From Tragulus kanchil (Eukaryota > Chordata > Mammalia > Artiodactyla > Tragulidae): a DNA stretch of 64,000 bases. The stretch spans positions 170,557,298 to 170,621,297 of the forward strand of contig JAIOJX010000030.1 in the NCBI GenBank assembly GCA_022376925.1, in the 5' to 3' direction. Made by a program: the position numbers and the translations under genes. The notes below the pieces were generated by a model. That model saw only the letters and a program-made list of their open reading frames with translations, did not search any database and was not told where the DNA came from. This document shows, piece after piece, positions 22,345 to 33,484 of this stretch. Within the stretch, counting starts at the first letter, position 1. Each line of letters begins with the position of its first letter.

Positions 22345-24562
22345 AAAGTTTGTATGCAATATTATATATAGTTTTTTAAGACTACTGTTGTATACTGATG
22401 CCTTACCCTGCAGAGAAGCTGTACCAGCCCTGTTTCTCCCGCCAGTCACCCAGGAGGGTGCAGATCTCAATGTAGCTGTGCCTGTGGGGAGTTTGGTCAG
22501 GCTTCTCTTCAGGGTCTGCTCCCCTCCTTCCCCAGCCTACCTCTCCTCCAGGTTCCCCTAGGCTCCCCCTCTGTCCGTCTTGAAAGGGCAGGTGTGTACT
22601 GGCAATGGAATCAGGATGCCTGCGCTGTAGCGACCGTTGGTGCAAAGTGAGTGGTCATTGAAGAAGCAGATACTTAACCTCTCTGAGTCTCAGCTTCCTA
22701 CGCACTTGCTCTGTGTGGGTTAGTGCTGGAGAGTTTGCTAGGGCCTTTTCCGTTGAGCGCACACCAATGCATGTGCACACACATGTCCAAAATACACGTT
22801 CTCTTGTACAGTCCACTTGCTGGATGGTGGCTAGATCCCAACTCATTCATTTAAATTTTCAGCTTCCTCCTGCTGCCCTGGTGCTGTAAAAGCACTTAGC
22901 TCTGGTAATAATAGCAGGAACTTTGGAAACCCAGGACTGTCTTTCCCTTGAACAAAGCCCTCTTCCTGTGACCGCCATCATGGCCCCATCATTTCCTGTG
23001 GCTGGGTAGAGCTCATTTTAATATTAATTTCAAAATATGATTGAGAAACTTAATTTTCAGAGCTTGTGTTTGGACTTATCCAGGTGTTATGCAGAAAAGA
23101 CACTTCGTCACTTTCTCCTCGGAGCACAGGCAACTTGGAATTGCTGGACGTGACCGTCTTACAGACATGGAAACTGAGACTGAGAAAGGGCACGTGTTGA
23201 CCCCAAGAATGCCACCCAGTGAGTAGTGGAGCCAGGACTAACGTGTAAACCTCTAGGTTCTGGGCTGGTGCTTTCATATTTTAGCTGTAATTTTAGGAAA
23301 GTTTTCTGGGAATCTTTCCAACTCAGAAACAGATGGGAGTAGTGGGGAGAGGGTATGTGTGGCTCAGAGCCTCATCTGCTAGGGGCTTTTAAAGCAATTC
23401 CAAGTTGGATTTAAAACAAATGATGTTCACCAAGCAGCCCCCCCTTACAGAGGCCAAAATTAAAAAAAAAGTTTGTATGCAATATTATATATAGTTTTTT
23501 AAGACTACTGTTGTATACTGATGCCTTACCCTGCAGAGAAGCTGTACCAGCCCTGTTTCTCCCGCCAGTCACCCAGGAGGGTGCAGATCTCAATGTAGCT
23601 GTGCCTGTGGGGAGTTTGGTCAGGCTTCTCTTCAGGGTCTGCTCCCCTCCTTCCCCAGCCTACCTCTCCTCCAGGTTCCCCTAGGCTCCCCCTCTGTCCG
23701 TCTTGAAAGGGCAGGTGTGTACTGGCAATGGAATCAGGATGCCTGCGCTGTAGCGACCGTTGGTGCAAAGTGAGTGGTCATTGAAGAAGCAGATACTTAA
23801 CCTCTCTGAGTCTCAGCTTCCTACGCACTTGCTCTGTGTGGGTTAGTGCTGGAGAGTTTGCTAGGGCCTTTTCCGTTGAGCGCACACCAATGCATGTGCA
23901 CACACATGTCCAAAATACACGTTCTCTTGTACAGTCCACTTGCTGGATGGTGGCTAGATCCCAACTCATTCATTTAAATTTTCAGCTTCCTCCTGCTGCC
24001 CTGGTGCTGTAAAAGCACTTAGCTCTGGTAATAATAGCAGGAACTTTGGAAACCCAGGACTGTCTTTCCCTTGAACAAAGCCCTCTTCCTGTGACCGCCA
24101 TCATGGCCCCATCATTTCCTGTGGCTGGGTAGAGCTCATTTTAATATTAATTTCAAAATATGATTGAGAAACTTAATTTTCAGAGCTTGTGTTTGGACTT
24201 ATCCAGGTGTTATGCAGAAAAGACACTTCGTCACTTTCTCCTCGGAGCACAGGCAACTTGGAATTGCTGGACGTGACCGTCTTACAGACATGGAAACTGA
24301 GACTGAGAAAGGGCACGTGTTGACCCCAAGAATGCCACCCAGTGAGTAGTGGAGCCAGGACTAACGTGTAAACCTCTAGGTTCTGGGCTGGTGCTTTCAT
24401 ATTTTAGCTGTAATTTTAGGAAAGTTTTCTGGGAATCTTTCCAACTCAGAAACAGATGGGAGTAGTGGGGAGAGGGTATGTGTGGCTCAGAGCCTCATCT
24501 GCTAGGGGCTTTTAAAGCAATTCCAAGTTGGATTTAAAACAAATGATGTTCACCAAGCAGCC
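22326..24562. repeat. False tandem duplication 7 (copies 22326-23440 and 23449-24562)
   Basis: The offset is a constant 1123 bp. Eight junk-like bases (cccccttac region) separate the copies where copy B continues as ccttccctc. The unit starts inside the 3' tail of a SINE. Confidence 0.9.
23130..23275 (-). mobile_element. MIR relic, antisense
   Basis: Contains cttacagacatggaaactga and gagtagtggagccaggact, which is the antisense MIR layout in order. The duplicate is at about 24253-24398. Confidence 0.65.
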
Positions 24563-24579
24563 TTCCCTCTTTGGTCACT

Positions 24580-24680
24580 TATTCTCTCATTCATTTTCAA
24601 CACAACAAACTTGGGATGAGTGCTTACTATGTATTTGGCTCCATGCTTAGCATAAGTGAGCTACCTAGTGTCTTTCCAAT
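24580..24680 (-). mobile_element. L2 relic, antisense
   Basis: The phrase gagtgcttactatgtatttg followed by ctccatgcttagca matches the antisense L2 3' region. The duplicate is at about 25668-25768. Confidence 0.5.
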
Positions 24681-24954
24681 ATATTCTCTGCCCTTGCCTT
24701 TCTTCCTTTCTTAAAGTCCCCAGTATCTTTGTATCGCCTTCTTTCAATGCACCCTCATAGGTACAGTGTGCTAAAGCCCATTGGAAATCCAGTACCATTC
24801 AGTGGTGAAGCCCATTTAGAGGATTTTAGCCAGGGGAGTCTGGGGCAGATTGAGCCCTCAGGTGGTAAATAGGAAGCAGGAAGATTGGTTAGGTATCAGT
24901 AGTATTGATGACCAGAAAAGAAATACTGGGTCAGTGATTAATTGGATTAGAGGC

Positions 24955-25180
24955 AAGAAAGTTGAGTGATGAAGACCTTGGTCTACGATGGCAGACCTGG
25001 GTTCAAATCCTTGCTCCACCACTTACTTGGTGTGTAAATCCAGACAAGTCATTTAACCTTTCCCGTCTGTTTCACTGTCTGTAGGATAGACCAGGTGGGG
25101 TTATCTCTGATTGTGGAGTGCCGGGAGGAGTCACTGAGACGGGCGCCTGGCTCTTAGGAGACACTCTGTAAATGTCGTTT
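24955..25180 (+). mobile_element. MIR
   Basis: A well-kept MIR: gcagacctgggttcaaatcc, ccaccacttacttggtgtgt, agacaagtcatttaaccttt, and an end with ctctgtaaatgt. The duplicate is at about 26043-26268. Confidence 0.8.
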
Positions 25181-26811
25181 GCCTGTTGCCGCTAGTAATG
25201 GTGGTGAAGACAGTGATGGTGCTAATGGGTGGGGTTTACATGGGCGGGGTTGATAAGTGGGATTTGATGGAAAAGTCAGGGTGACTCCTGGATTTCTAGG
25301 CCTGGTAACTGAGGGGGAAAAAAAACCAGTATCAGAATATATTCAAATGGTCCTGTGCTTTTGTAGACTGAGAAGTTGGCTGTGGGCTGTTTTAACCCCA
25401 GGCAGCTAGGATGGCCTTCTCTGTCTTCTGTGACCTCTGCACGCTATCCCCCGAGAGGGGCCGTTGCAAACTTCTTTAGCTCCATGTTGAGTCTGTCTGG
25501 GCGGTATGGGGTTTTTCTGGGAATCTTTCCAACTCAGAAACAGATGGGAGTAGTGGGGAGAGGGTATGTGTGGCTCAGAGCCTCATCTGCTAGGGGCTTT
25601 TAAAGCAATTCCAAGTTGGATTTAAAACAAATGATGTTCACCAAGCAGCCTTCCCTCTTTGGTCACTTATTCTCTCATTCATTTTCAACACAACAAACTT
25701 GGGATGAGTGCTTACTATGTATTTGGCTCCATGCTTAGCATAAGTGAGCTACCTAGTGTCTTTCCAATATATTCTCTGCCCTTGCCTTTCTTCCTTTCTT
25801 AAAGTCCCCAGTATCTTTGTATCGCCTTCTTTCAATGCACCCTCATAGGTACAGTGTGCTAAAGCCCATTGGAAATCCAGTACCATTCAGTGGTGAAGCC
25901 CATTTAGAGGATTTTAGCCAGGGGAGTCTGGGGCAGATTGAGCCCTCAGGTGGTAAATAGGAAGCAGGAAGATTGGTTAGGTATCAGTAGTATTGATGAC
26001 CAGAAAAGAAATACTGGGTCAGTGATTAATTGGATTAGAGGCAAGAAAGTTGAGTGATGAAGACCTTGGTCTACGATGGCAGACCTGGGTTCAAATCCTT
26101 GCTCCACCACTTACTTGGTGTGTAAATCCAGACAAGTCATTTAACCTTTCCCGTCTGTTTCACTGTCTGTAGGATAGACCAGGTGGGGTTATCTCTGATT
26201 GTGGAGTGCCGGGAGGAGTCACTGAGACGGGCGCCTGGCTCTTAGGAGACACTCTGTAAATGTCGTTTGCCTGTTGCCGCTAGTAATGGTGGTGAAGACA
26301 GTGATGGTGCTAATGGGTGGGGTTTACATGGGCGGGGTTGATAAGTGGGATTTGATGGAAAAGTCAGGGTGACTCCTGGATTTCTAGGCCTGGTAACTGA
26401 GGGGGAAAAAAAACCAGTATCAGAATATATTCAAATGGTCCTGTGCTTTTGTAGACTGAGAAGTTGGCTGTGGGCTGTTTTAACCCCAGGCAGCTAGGAT
26501 GGCCTTCTCTGTCTTCTGTGACCTCTGCACGCTATCCCCCGAGAGGGGCCGTTGCAAACTTCTTTAGCTCCATGTTGAGTCTGTCTGTGTCTTCACACTT
26601 TGCAGAACTCCTGAATTATATTTACTTAGCATTTCTCCGCCTTGTGCGTGGGATGCCAGCATCACTTCTATACATGGGCAGTGGCTGAGAAGTTAGACAT
26701 GACATGATGAAAATCAAAGTCATTCAATCTTAGCTGAATCTTGTTTTCTGCAAGGATCCTAAGCCTGAGGTTTGTTCTTGGTTTGTTAAAAATGATTAGC
26801 TATTGTCACTA

Positions 26812-28060
26812 GGTTGGTGAAAAAGTAATTGTGGGTTTGGACCATGAATTTTAAATCATTGTAACTAGGCTCAAACACATTTTTATTAATCCAAATAGGA
26901 ATCATTGCAATCAACACATTTTTGCCAATGAGAAATAAATCTGTTTATTCCTGTAGCGTAAAAACCATGCTTCTGGTTTCAGCAAACTCTTGGAAAGTGT
27001 CTTCTGTCTCTTTCTGGTTGTGGAAGCGTTTTCCCTGTGAAAAGCTGTTGGAATGCTTGAAGAAGTGGTAGTCGGTGAGAGATCCAGGTGAATGTGGCAG
27101 ATGAGGCAAAACTTCGTCGCCCACTTCCTTCAACTTTTGAAGCATTGGTTGTGTGACGTGTGGTTGGGCATTGTTGTGGAGAAGAATTGGACCTATTCGG
27201 GTGACCAGTGCCGGCTGCGAGAGCTGTAGTTTTCCGTGCAACTCGTCAATTTGCTGAGTGTACTTCTCTGATGTTACGGTTTTGCCTGGTTTCAGAAAGC
27301 TGTAGTGGATCAGACCAGCAACAGACCACCAGTGACATGAACTCTTCTGGTGCAAGTTTGGCTTTGGGAAGTGCTGTGGACCTCCTTTTTCAGTTGAACC
27401 ACCTGGCTGGTCATCTCTGGTTGTTGTGTGAAATTCTCTTTCCATTGCGTATCACAGTCCGATTGAGAAACGGTTCATTGTTGTTGCATAGAATAAGAGA
27501 AGGTGACGCTTCAGAACGACAGTTTGTTTGATTTTCCGTTAGGTACTGAGGCACCCACTCATCAAGCTTTTTTACAATTCCGAGTTGCTCCAAGTGCTGA
27601 ATGACCATAGAGTGGTCGATGTTGAGTCCTTTGGCAGCTTCTCATGTAGCTTTAAGAGGATCGGCTTCAGTGATGCTCCCGGTTGGTCGTCGTCACCCTC
27701 CACTGATTGGCCGTTGCACTCCTCATCTTCAAGGCTCTTGTCTCCCGAGCAAAACTTCTTGAACCACCACTGCCCTGTACGTTTGTTAGCAGTTCTTGGG
27801 CCCAAAGTGCTGTGAGTTGTCTCTGCTGCTTTATGACCCATTTTGAACTTGAGTAAAAAAAAATCATTCGAATTTGCTTTTTGTCTAACATCGAAAATAA
27901 ATATAAAATAAACGTTAAGTAGCAAGTCATTAGGAAAAAAACAAAGTGAGAAATGTGCATTAAAATGATGTATAACACAACTACATTTATTTAAGGATGT
28001 ATTCTGATATCAAACAGCAAAGTTCAACAATGTAGAGCCATAGTTACTTTTGCACCAACC
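26812..28060 (-). mobile_element. Hsmar1-like mariner (Tc1/mariner DNA transposon)
   Basis: The element is 1249 bp long. Its terminal inverted repeats are ggttggtgaaaaagtaatt at the left and, read inward from the right, ggttggtgcaaaagtaacta. A TA precedes the left end; the right flank is TG, probably a mutated TA. Length and ends match the Hsmar1-like mariners known from primates and ruminants. The transposase runs on the minus strand and is broken. From 27564 rightwards the element is repeated at 28741-29233 by false duplication 9. Confidence 0.93.
26945..27841 (-). pseudogene. Mariner transposase pseudogene (frameshifted)
   Basis: The start codon at 27841-27839 opens MGHKAAETTHS. The N-terminal helix-turn-helix part (ANKRTGQWWFKKFCSGDKSL) is recognisable. 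The frame shifts near 27590-27600 and again near 27430, so three overlapping stretches cover one transposase. The C-terminal part includes HFPKPNLHQKS, AGLIHYSFLKPG and EKYTQQID. Of the mariner DD34D triad, the first aspartate is replaced (region VIRNGKR), the second is asparagine (LLHNNAQPH) and the third is kept (TDYHFF). It therefore encodes no working enzyme. It resembles the Hsmar1 transposase domain that forms part of primate SETMAR, but here it is not fused to a SET domain. Confidence 0.9.
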
Positions 28061-29924
28061 TGATAGAAAGCTGCTAGAGATTTACTGGCAGCAAAGTGAG
28101 ACTTGCTCCTGCAGTAACCAGCGTCCTGTAGAGAGAACTGACAACAGGACATAGTAAATCCCTTACTGTGTGAGCCTAGGTCATGTCATGCTGGGTCTGT
28201 GAACCACCCAGGCCATCCGTCCCCACACCACTTGACTGCATCCTTCAGGACCTCTGGAAATCGACAGTGACAGGTGGACACAGGTAAAAATTAGCTCAGG
28301 CTTAATCGGCGTGGCTTGTCAGCCTGACTTACTCAAGCAGGCAGATGGGAGGCGTCATCACCCGAGCCTTCTATTTAGAGCAGGCATCTGAACAGCTGGG
28401 TTTGGATGGGCCAGACCCTGTGGAGGGGTTGCTGGAATTGCCAAAGCAGGCTCGCTGGTGACATCCCTGGAGCCAGGGCACAGGAGCCCAGCTCCGAGGT
28501 CACCAGGAAGCAATTAAAGGACAAGAAACGCCCCACGTCTGCTAGGAGCTTCCCCAGAGAGCTTTCCTTCCTTCTCATGAAGGAGGCTGAAAGCACACAC
28601 TGGCTTCCTGGAATAAAGAAGTAAGGGTGAATAACTCTGATCGCATCTTTAATGAGCATGCTTTGCTCAGTCCCTGCCCTGCTCAGTAGGAAGGTGCCCA
28701 CATGCCCAAGAATAGGCACTAACATAATCAGGAACACCACAAGCTTTTTACAATTCGAGTTGCCAAGTGCTGAATGACCATAGAGTGGTCGATGTTGAGT
28801 CCTTTGGCAGCTTCTCATGTAGCTTTAAGAGGATCGGCTTCAGTGATGCTCCCGGTTGGTCGTCGTCACCCTCCACTGATTGGCCGTTGCACTCCTCATC
28901 TTCAAGGCTCTTGTCTCCCGAGCAAAACTTCTTGAACCACCACTGCCCTGTACGTTTGTTAGCAGTTCTTGGGCCCAAAGTGCTGTGAGTTGTCTCTGCT
29001 GCTTTATGACCCATTTTGAACTTGAGTAAAAAAAAATCATTCGAATTTGCTTTTTGTCTAACATCGAAAATAAATATAAAATAAACGTTAAGTAGCAAGT
29101 CATTAGGAAAAAAACAAAGTGAGAAATGTGCATTAAAATGATGTATAACACAACTACATTTATTTAAGGATGTATTCTGATATCAAACAGCAAAGTTCAA
29201 CAATGTAGAGCCATAGTTACTTTTGCACCAACCTGATAGAAAGCTGCTAGAGATTTACTGGCAGCAAAGTGAGACTTGCTCCTGCAGTAACCAGCGTCCT
29301 GTAGAGAGAACTGACAACAGGACATAGTAAATCCCTTACTGTGTGAGCCTAGGTCATGTCATGCTGGGTCTGTGAACCACCCAGGCCATCCGTCCCCACA
29401 CCACTTGACTGCATCCTTCAGGACCTCTGGAAATCGACAGTGACAGGTGGACACAGGTAAAAATTAGCTCAGGCTTAATCGGCGTGGCTTGTCAGCCTGA
29501 CTTACTCAAGCAGGCAGATGGGAGGCGTCATCACCCGAGCCTTCTATTTAGAGCAGGCATCTGAACAGCTGGGTTTGGATGGGCCAGACCCTGTGGAGGG
29601 GTTGCTGGAATTGCCAAAGCAGGCTCGCTGGTGACATCCCTGGAGCCAGGGCACAGGAGCCCAGCTCCGAGGTCACCAGGAAGCAATTAAAGGACAAGAA
29701 ACGCCCCACGTCTGCTAGGAGCTTCCCCAGAGAGCTTTCCCTTCCTTCTCATGAAGGAGGCTGAAAGCAGCACACTGGCTTCCTGGAATAAAGAAGTAAG
29801 GGTGAATAACTCTGATCGCATCTTTAATGAGCATGCTTTGCTCAGTCCCTGCCCTGCTCAGTAGGAAGGTGCCCACATGCCTTCCAGAAAGATTAATAGG
29901 CACTAACATAATCAGGAACACCAC
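27564..29924. repeat. False tandem duplication 9 (copies 27564-28740 and 28741-29924)
   Basis: The offset is 1177 bp, falling to 1173 bp after four bases are lost at the start of copy B (aagcttttttac becomes aagctttttac and so on). Copy A lacks about nine bases near 28705. The unit carries the transposase 5' part and right end of the mariner, so an apparent second, truncated mariner at 28741-29233 is not an independent insertion. Confidence 0.9.
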
Positions 29925-30614
29925 GGATTGACCTTTGCAAAAAGATTTGCATCGTTTGCATCGTTTGCATCTCTCTAGGCCATGACATTAGTAGCGATGC
30001 TCAAAATACTGGCAACATCTCCTTTTTTAAATCTTAGAGTAAATTTCAAATATGTACAAGAGTGGAGAGAATGTTAAGTATAATGAGCTCCTGGTATTTA
30101 GCACCTGGTCTCAGCAGTTACTAACTCAGGGCCAGTCTCCTCATTTCATCTCTTATTACTTCCCCTGCTTCTGTTAATCGCACGAGGTTATTTGGAAGGA
30201 ATTCCTAGAATTGCATTTTCTCATCCCGAAATGCCTCCTAAAGTGTTGGGTGGAACCATATACACTTGTGAGTAGATACTCATGTTTTTGTGAAGTTGGT
30301 TTGTTTGGATTCTTCATGCTGCTTCTCCTGTCCCCACATGTCTCCATCTTTTTCTCACGTCCCCGAGATTGACAGGAATTGGGGAAGGAGGTAAATTTGT
30401 CTTAGGAACCTCCAAGCTCTTCTTGGGGTTGTCTGCACTGCAGGGATCCCACCCACCTCCTTTAGGCACTGTGAGATTTTACATTTTCTACCTATTCAGG
30501 AATTTTGACACCCAGCATATTCTGATTCCCTGAAGAAAAAAGAGGATCCAGAGAAGAGAGAGCCAGTGGATTGGATGGTCGAAGGGCCTCCTTGGTGCTT
30601 CTGGGCCTTATGGC
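29925..30614. other. No gene; possible very old L1-like trace
   Basis: The part at about 30030-30160 (atttcaaatatgtacaagag, agcagttactaactcagggc) loosely resembles an old mammalian repeat; the rest shows nothing I recognise. Confidence 0.4.
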
Positions 30615-30800
30615 CCTGACATTGCTGTGTAAGAATCGAACTGGGGCCTTGGCACTGCGCTGTGGTCCCTGGCCAAGTCACTGAACCTCTCTGGGCTCTA
30701 GTTGCCTCAAGCGCAGCAAGTGAGACCACGTGTTGGCTTATTAATCCTTTCCCTTCCCGCTGTTAGAATAAGCTGTTGTGGCAGAATGTCAGCACGTTGT
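30615..30800 (+). mobile_element. MIR relic
   Basis: Contains ctggccaagtcactgaacct, ctctgggctctagttgcctc and later gcacgttgtaaatgctcgc, in MIR order. Confidence 0.65.
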
Positions 30801-31504
30801 AAATGCTCGCTCATTTGCTGGGGGAGCTGACCAGAGGCCCACGGCTGGCCAGGCCTTCCCTCTCTCCCCCAGGATGTCTCCTGTCCCACTCTTGTGAGGG
30901 CGGGGAGTGTCTCCCATCCCTGACGTTGCGTCTCCCATGCCTGGCTTGGCCTGGCTGACTGAGGAGAAAACAAGTACAGCCAACAGCGGAGGGAGACGTG
31001 GGCAGGGATGTTAGAGGCCATCCCCACCGCCATGTCCTTGACTGGACGTCCCCTTCCTGGGTGCCCGCCCACGTCCCAGCACTCAGCTCTATTTCAGGCG
31101 CCGTTTGGCATGTGTCGCCTTGCAGAGGCCTGGCCCCGAGGGGACAAAAGGCCAAAACTTGCCACAAGAATGGTAATTTGAGGAACCTTGGCCCCCTGCC
31201 TCTGGGGCTTCGGTGTTCTTGGGACAAGCCGCTGATGATATCATGGACTTAGTTACTTTCTAGAGCACGTAGGCCCTTGTCTCTGGGCTCCAGCCTGTGC
31301 GGGGCCCCAGGGAGCCTAATTTAGGAAAAGGAATCAGTGGGATGGCAGCTGTTGAAAGCGCTTGGCTCCTGCCTTTAGCCAGGGAATTTAGGAAAAGGCC
31401 CTTGGAGACACCCTGCTAGAGAGACAGGTCTTCCCTTCCAAGGTCTCCCGGGAAAGGCTCAGCTTGGAGAGGAAAGGGCCCCTCAGAGGCCATCTTAGCT
31501 GGCG

Positions 31505-32225
31505 GATACCCAGCCAAGAGGTGGTCATTCCACTGGTGCTTGAGTACTTCCAGTGACGGGGAGCTCATCCTCTTTGGAGACACCTCAAACCGTTGGATTG
31601 CACCTGGCTTCTACACAGCACAGTCTGCCTTGATGTCACTTCTGTCACCCAGTTCCACCCTGTGGAGCATCCCTTCTCCTCGTGACAGCCCTGCAGATAC
31701 TGGAAAGCCACTCTCCTGTCCCCCCTGAGCTGCTTCTCCAGGCTACAGATAGCTCTTTCTGCCATTGCTCGTGTGACGTGGCTTCTGTCTGCCCGTCAGT
31801 CGTCCTCGTTGTCCGCTGGATGGGTCCTAGCTCTTTGCCATCCTTCAGAAAGTGTGGGGCCTCGGGGGCGCTGCTCAGAGCAGAGAGGAGCTGGGCATTC
31901 TTGTTTGTCCTGACTTTCATGTGGCTACTGTCACAGCCCTGCTTGGCAGACACCCCTACTCCTGACACACAGCTCAGCTCCACGACTTGCTCACGCCCGC
32001 TGCTGTCGAGTGCGGCGCCCCCTCTGGGATTTGGGCAGCTGCGTCCCGGGGCCTGGCGCAGGGCTCCCAACCATCTGTCCCATTAAAGTTCCGCCTTGAT
32101 GGACTCATGCTATTGCTCCAGGCTGTCTGGATATATTTGGGTCCTAATTCTGTTGAGGTTGGCAGCCCATCTCAGCTCTGTGCTGCCCACACCGTGGATG
32201 GGCACGCTGCTGTGCTCACCTGTCC
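31505..32225 (-). mobile_element. CR1/L3-clade LINE relic, about 700 bp, antisense
   Basis: On the plus strand the order is gtggtcattccactggtgct, acttccagtgacggggagct, gacagccctgcagatactgg, ctgcttctccaggctacaga, cttcagaaagtgtggggcct and cccattaaagttccgccttg. Read on the minus strand this is the reverse transcriptase C-terminus and 3' end of a CR1-type LINE (L3 or a relative). The reading frame is not kept. CR1/L3 activity in mammals is very old, so about 700 bp of traceable colinearity is notable. Confidence 0.75.
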
Positions 32226-32239
32226 CTGAGAAACATGGC

Positions 32240-33325
32240 CTCTGGGACCGGGCATGTGCGTCCCTGTCAGGCGCCGCTGAAGCCATCCTTGAGTCCCCTT
32301 TTAGGGGGTGGTCATTCCACACCTTACAGGCTCCATCCTGTAGCTGCTGTTTCTTCACCCACCCCCAGGGTGCTTGGGAAAGCTGGATTGTGATCCAGAT
32401 AGCCCAGGACTGTGCCTGATCCCCACTGACGTGACTGCTTATAGTGCTGAAGCCGTGAGAACGTTGTCCTCTGTGCAGTCACCTGTGCTGCCCCTGGTGA
32501 CCTTCCTCCTCATCTGTGTGGAGGACCAGCTCTCCAGGGGGCCCCGGAAACCCGAGGGAGGCGATCCCCAGGCAGCGCTGCCAGCGTGGGCCCTGGGGGC
32601 TGATTAGCAGGTTCTGGAGACTCGGGCTGCTGGCTGAGGTCACCAGGAAGGGCTGGGTCAGGAGTGACAGATACACAGAAGGGGGATCCTTCCAACCACA
32701 GGTTGGTTTTACCTGTGGAACATTTTCCAGGGGTTGAACTTGGTGGTGTTATAACTGTAGTTCTCACATTTCTCTGGTTTATTTTTCTTCCTCCTCCCCT
32801 CCTTTCTCACTTTCTCTGACTTCCTTTCTTTTATCTCCTTTCTTTCAATGTCCTCACTGAACTCATCATTTCTGCAAGTGCCTCTATCCTCCAGGTCACA
32901 GGCCACTGGGCACGACGCATGTCAATCACCAGCATCCATACCCTGGTGAGAGGTGGGCCCAAAATGCACACAGGATGCTATGGGAACTTGGGGTTTCTGG
33001 GCAATCCCAGTGCCTAAATTTCTGCCCCACGGTCTTCATAAACCATTGAGCTCTCCCTGGAATCATCACACTTTAGTATCCAAATGACACCTTCCTGGAT
33101 TGAGCTCCACTTAAAGGAGAATAAAATTCATCTGTTAGACTCTGGACTTGTTTTGGAAAATGTGTCCCTGTAATAGGTGCCCTGGAAATCAGCCCAGGTC
33201 ATTCTGGGATTCAGGATGTTGCTGAATTTGGGAACAAAGCCTGATAACTTACAGCTCATTGTGATAAACTGGAACCGGGGTCCTCTGAGAGCTGTGAGAG
33301 CCAGGAATTCTTAGGACCTTCTAGA
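32240..33325. other. No gene; unique non-coding sequence
   Basis: The sequence is moderately GC-rich, with a pyrimidine-rich run at about 32780-32850. No exon or repeat is recognised. Confidence 0.6.
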
Positions 33326-33329
33326 AAGA

Positions 33330-33482
33330 ATACAGATTAACTCATCAGTCTTGGCTTTATATGGTGGATTTTCCTATCACTATCTGTGTGACCTTGAGCC
33401 TCTTAACCTCTACATCTGTAAAATGGGGGTAGCACTTTACCATGATTAATTGCATTAGTGTATTACCTGGTCTATAGCAGAC
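33330..33482 (+). mobile_element. MIR
   Basis: Contains ctatctgtgtgaccttgagc, ctcttaacctctacatctgt and aaaatgggggtagcac, the MIR core and 3' part in order. Confidence 0.8.
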
Positions 33483-33484
33483 AT

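Larger units (their letters stand above)
24424..26587. repeat. False tandem duplication 8 (copies 24424-25499 and 25511-26587)
   Basis: The offset is 1088 bp, and a short unmatched stretch (ggcggtatggg) lies between the copies. The first 139 bases of the unit also end both copies of duplication 7, so that sequence is present three times (from about 23301, 24424 and 25511). Confidence 0.9.

Noticed and set aside
28741..29233. A second, truncated mariner insertion
   Set aside because: It has the same flanks and private differences as the first element and is explained by false duplication 9.
32120..32160. Possible exon at the left-to-right GC-rich stretch near 31540-32420
   Set aside because: The stretch matches a CR1/L3 LINE relic in order and shows no consistent splice sites.
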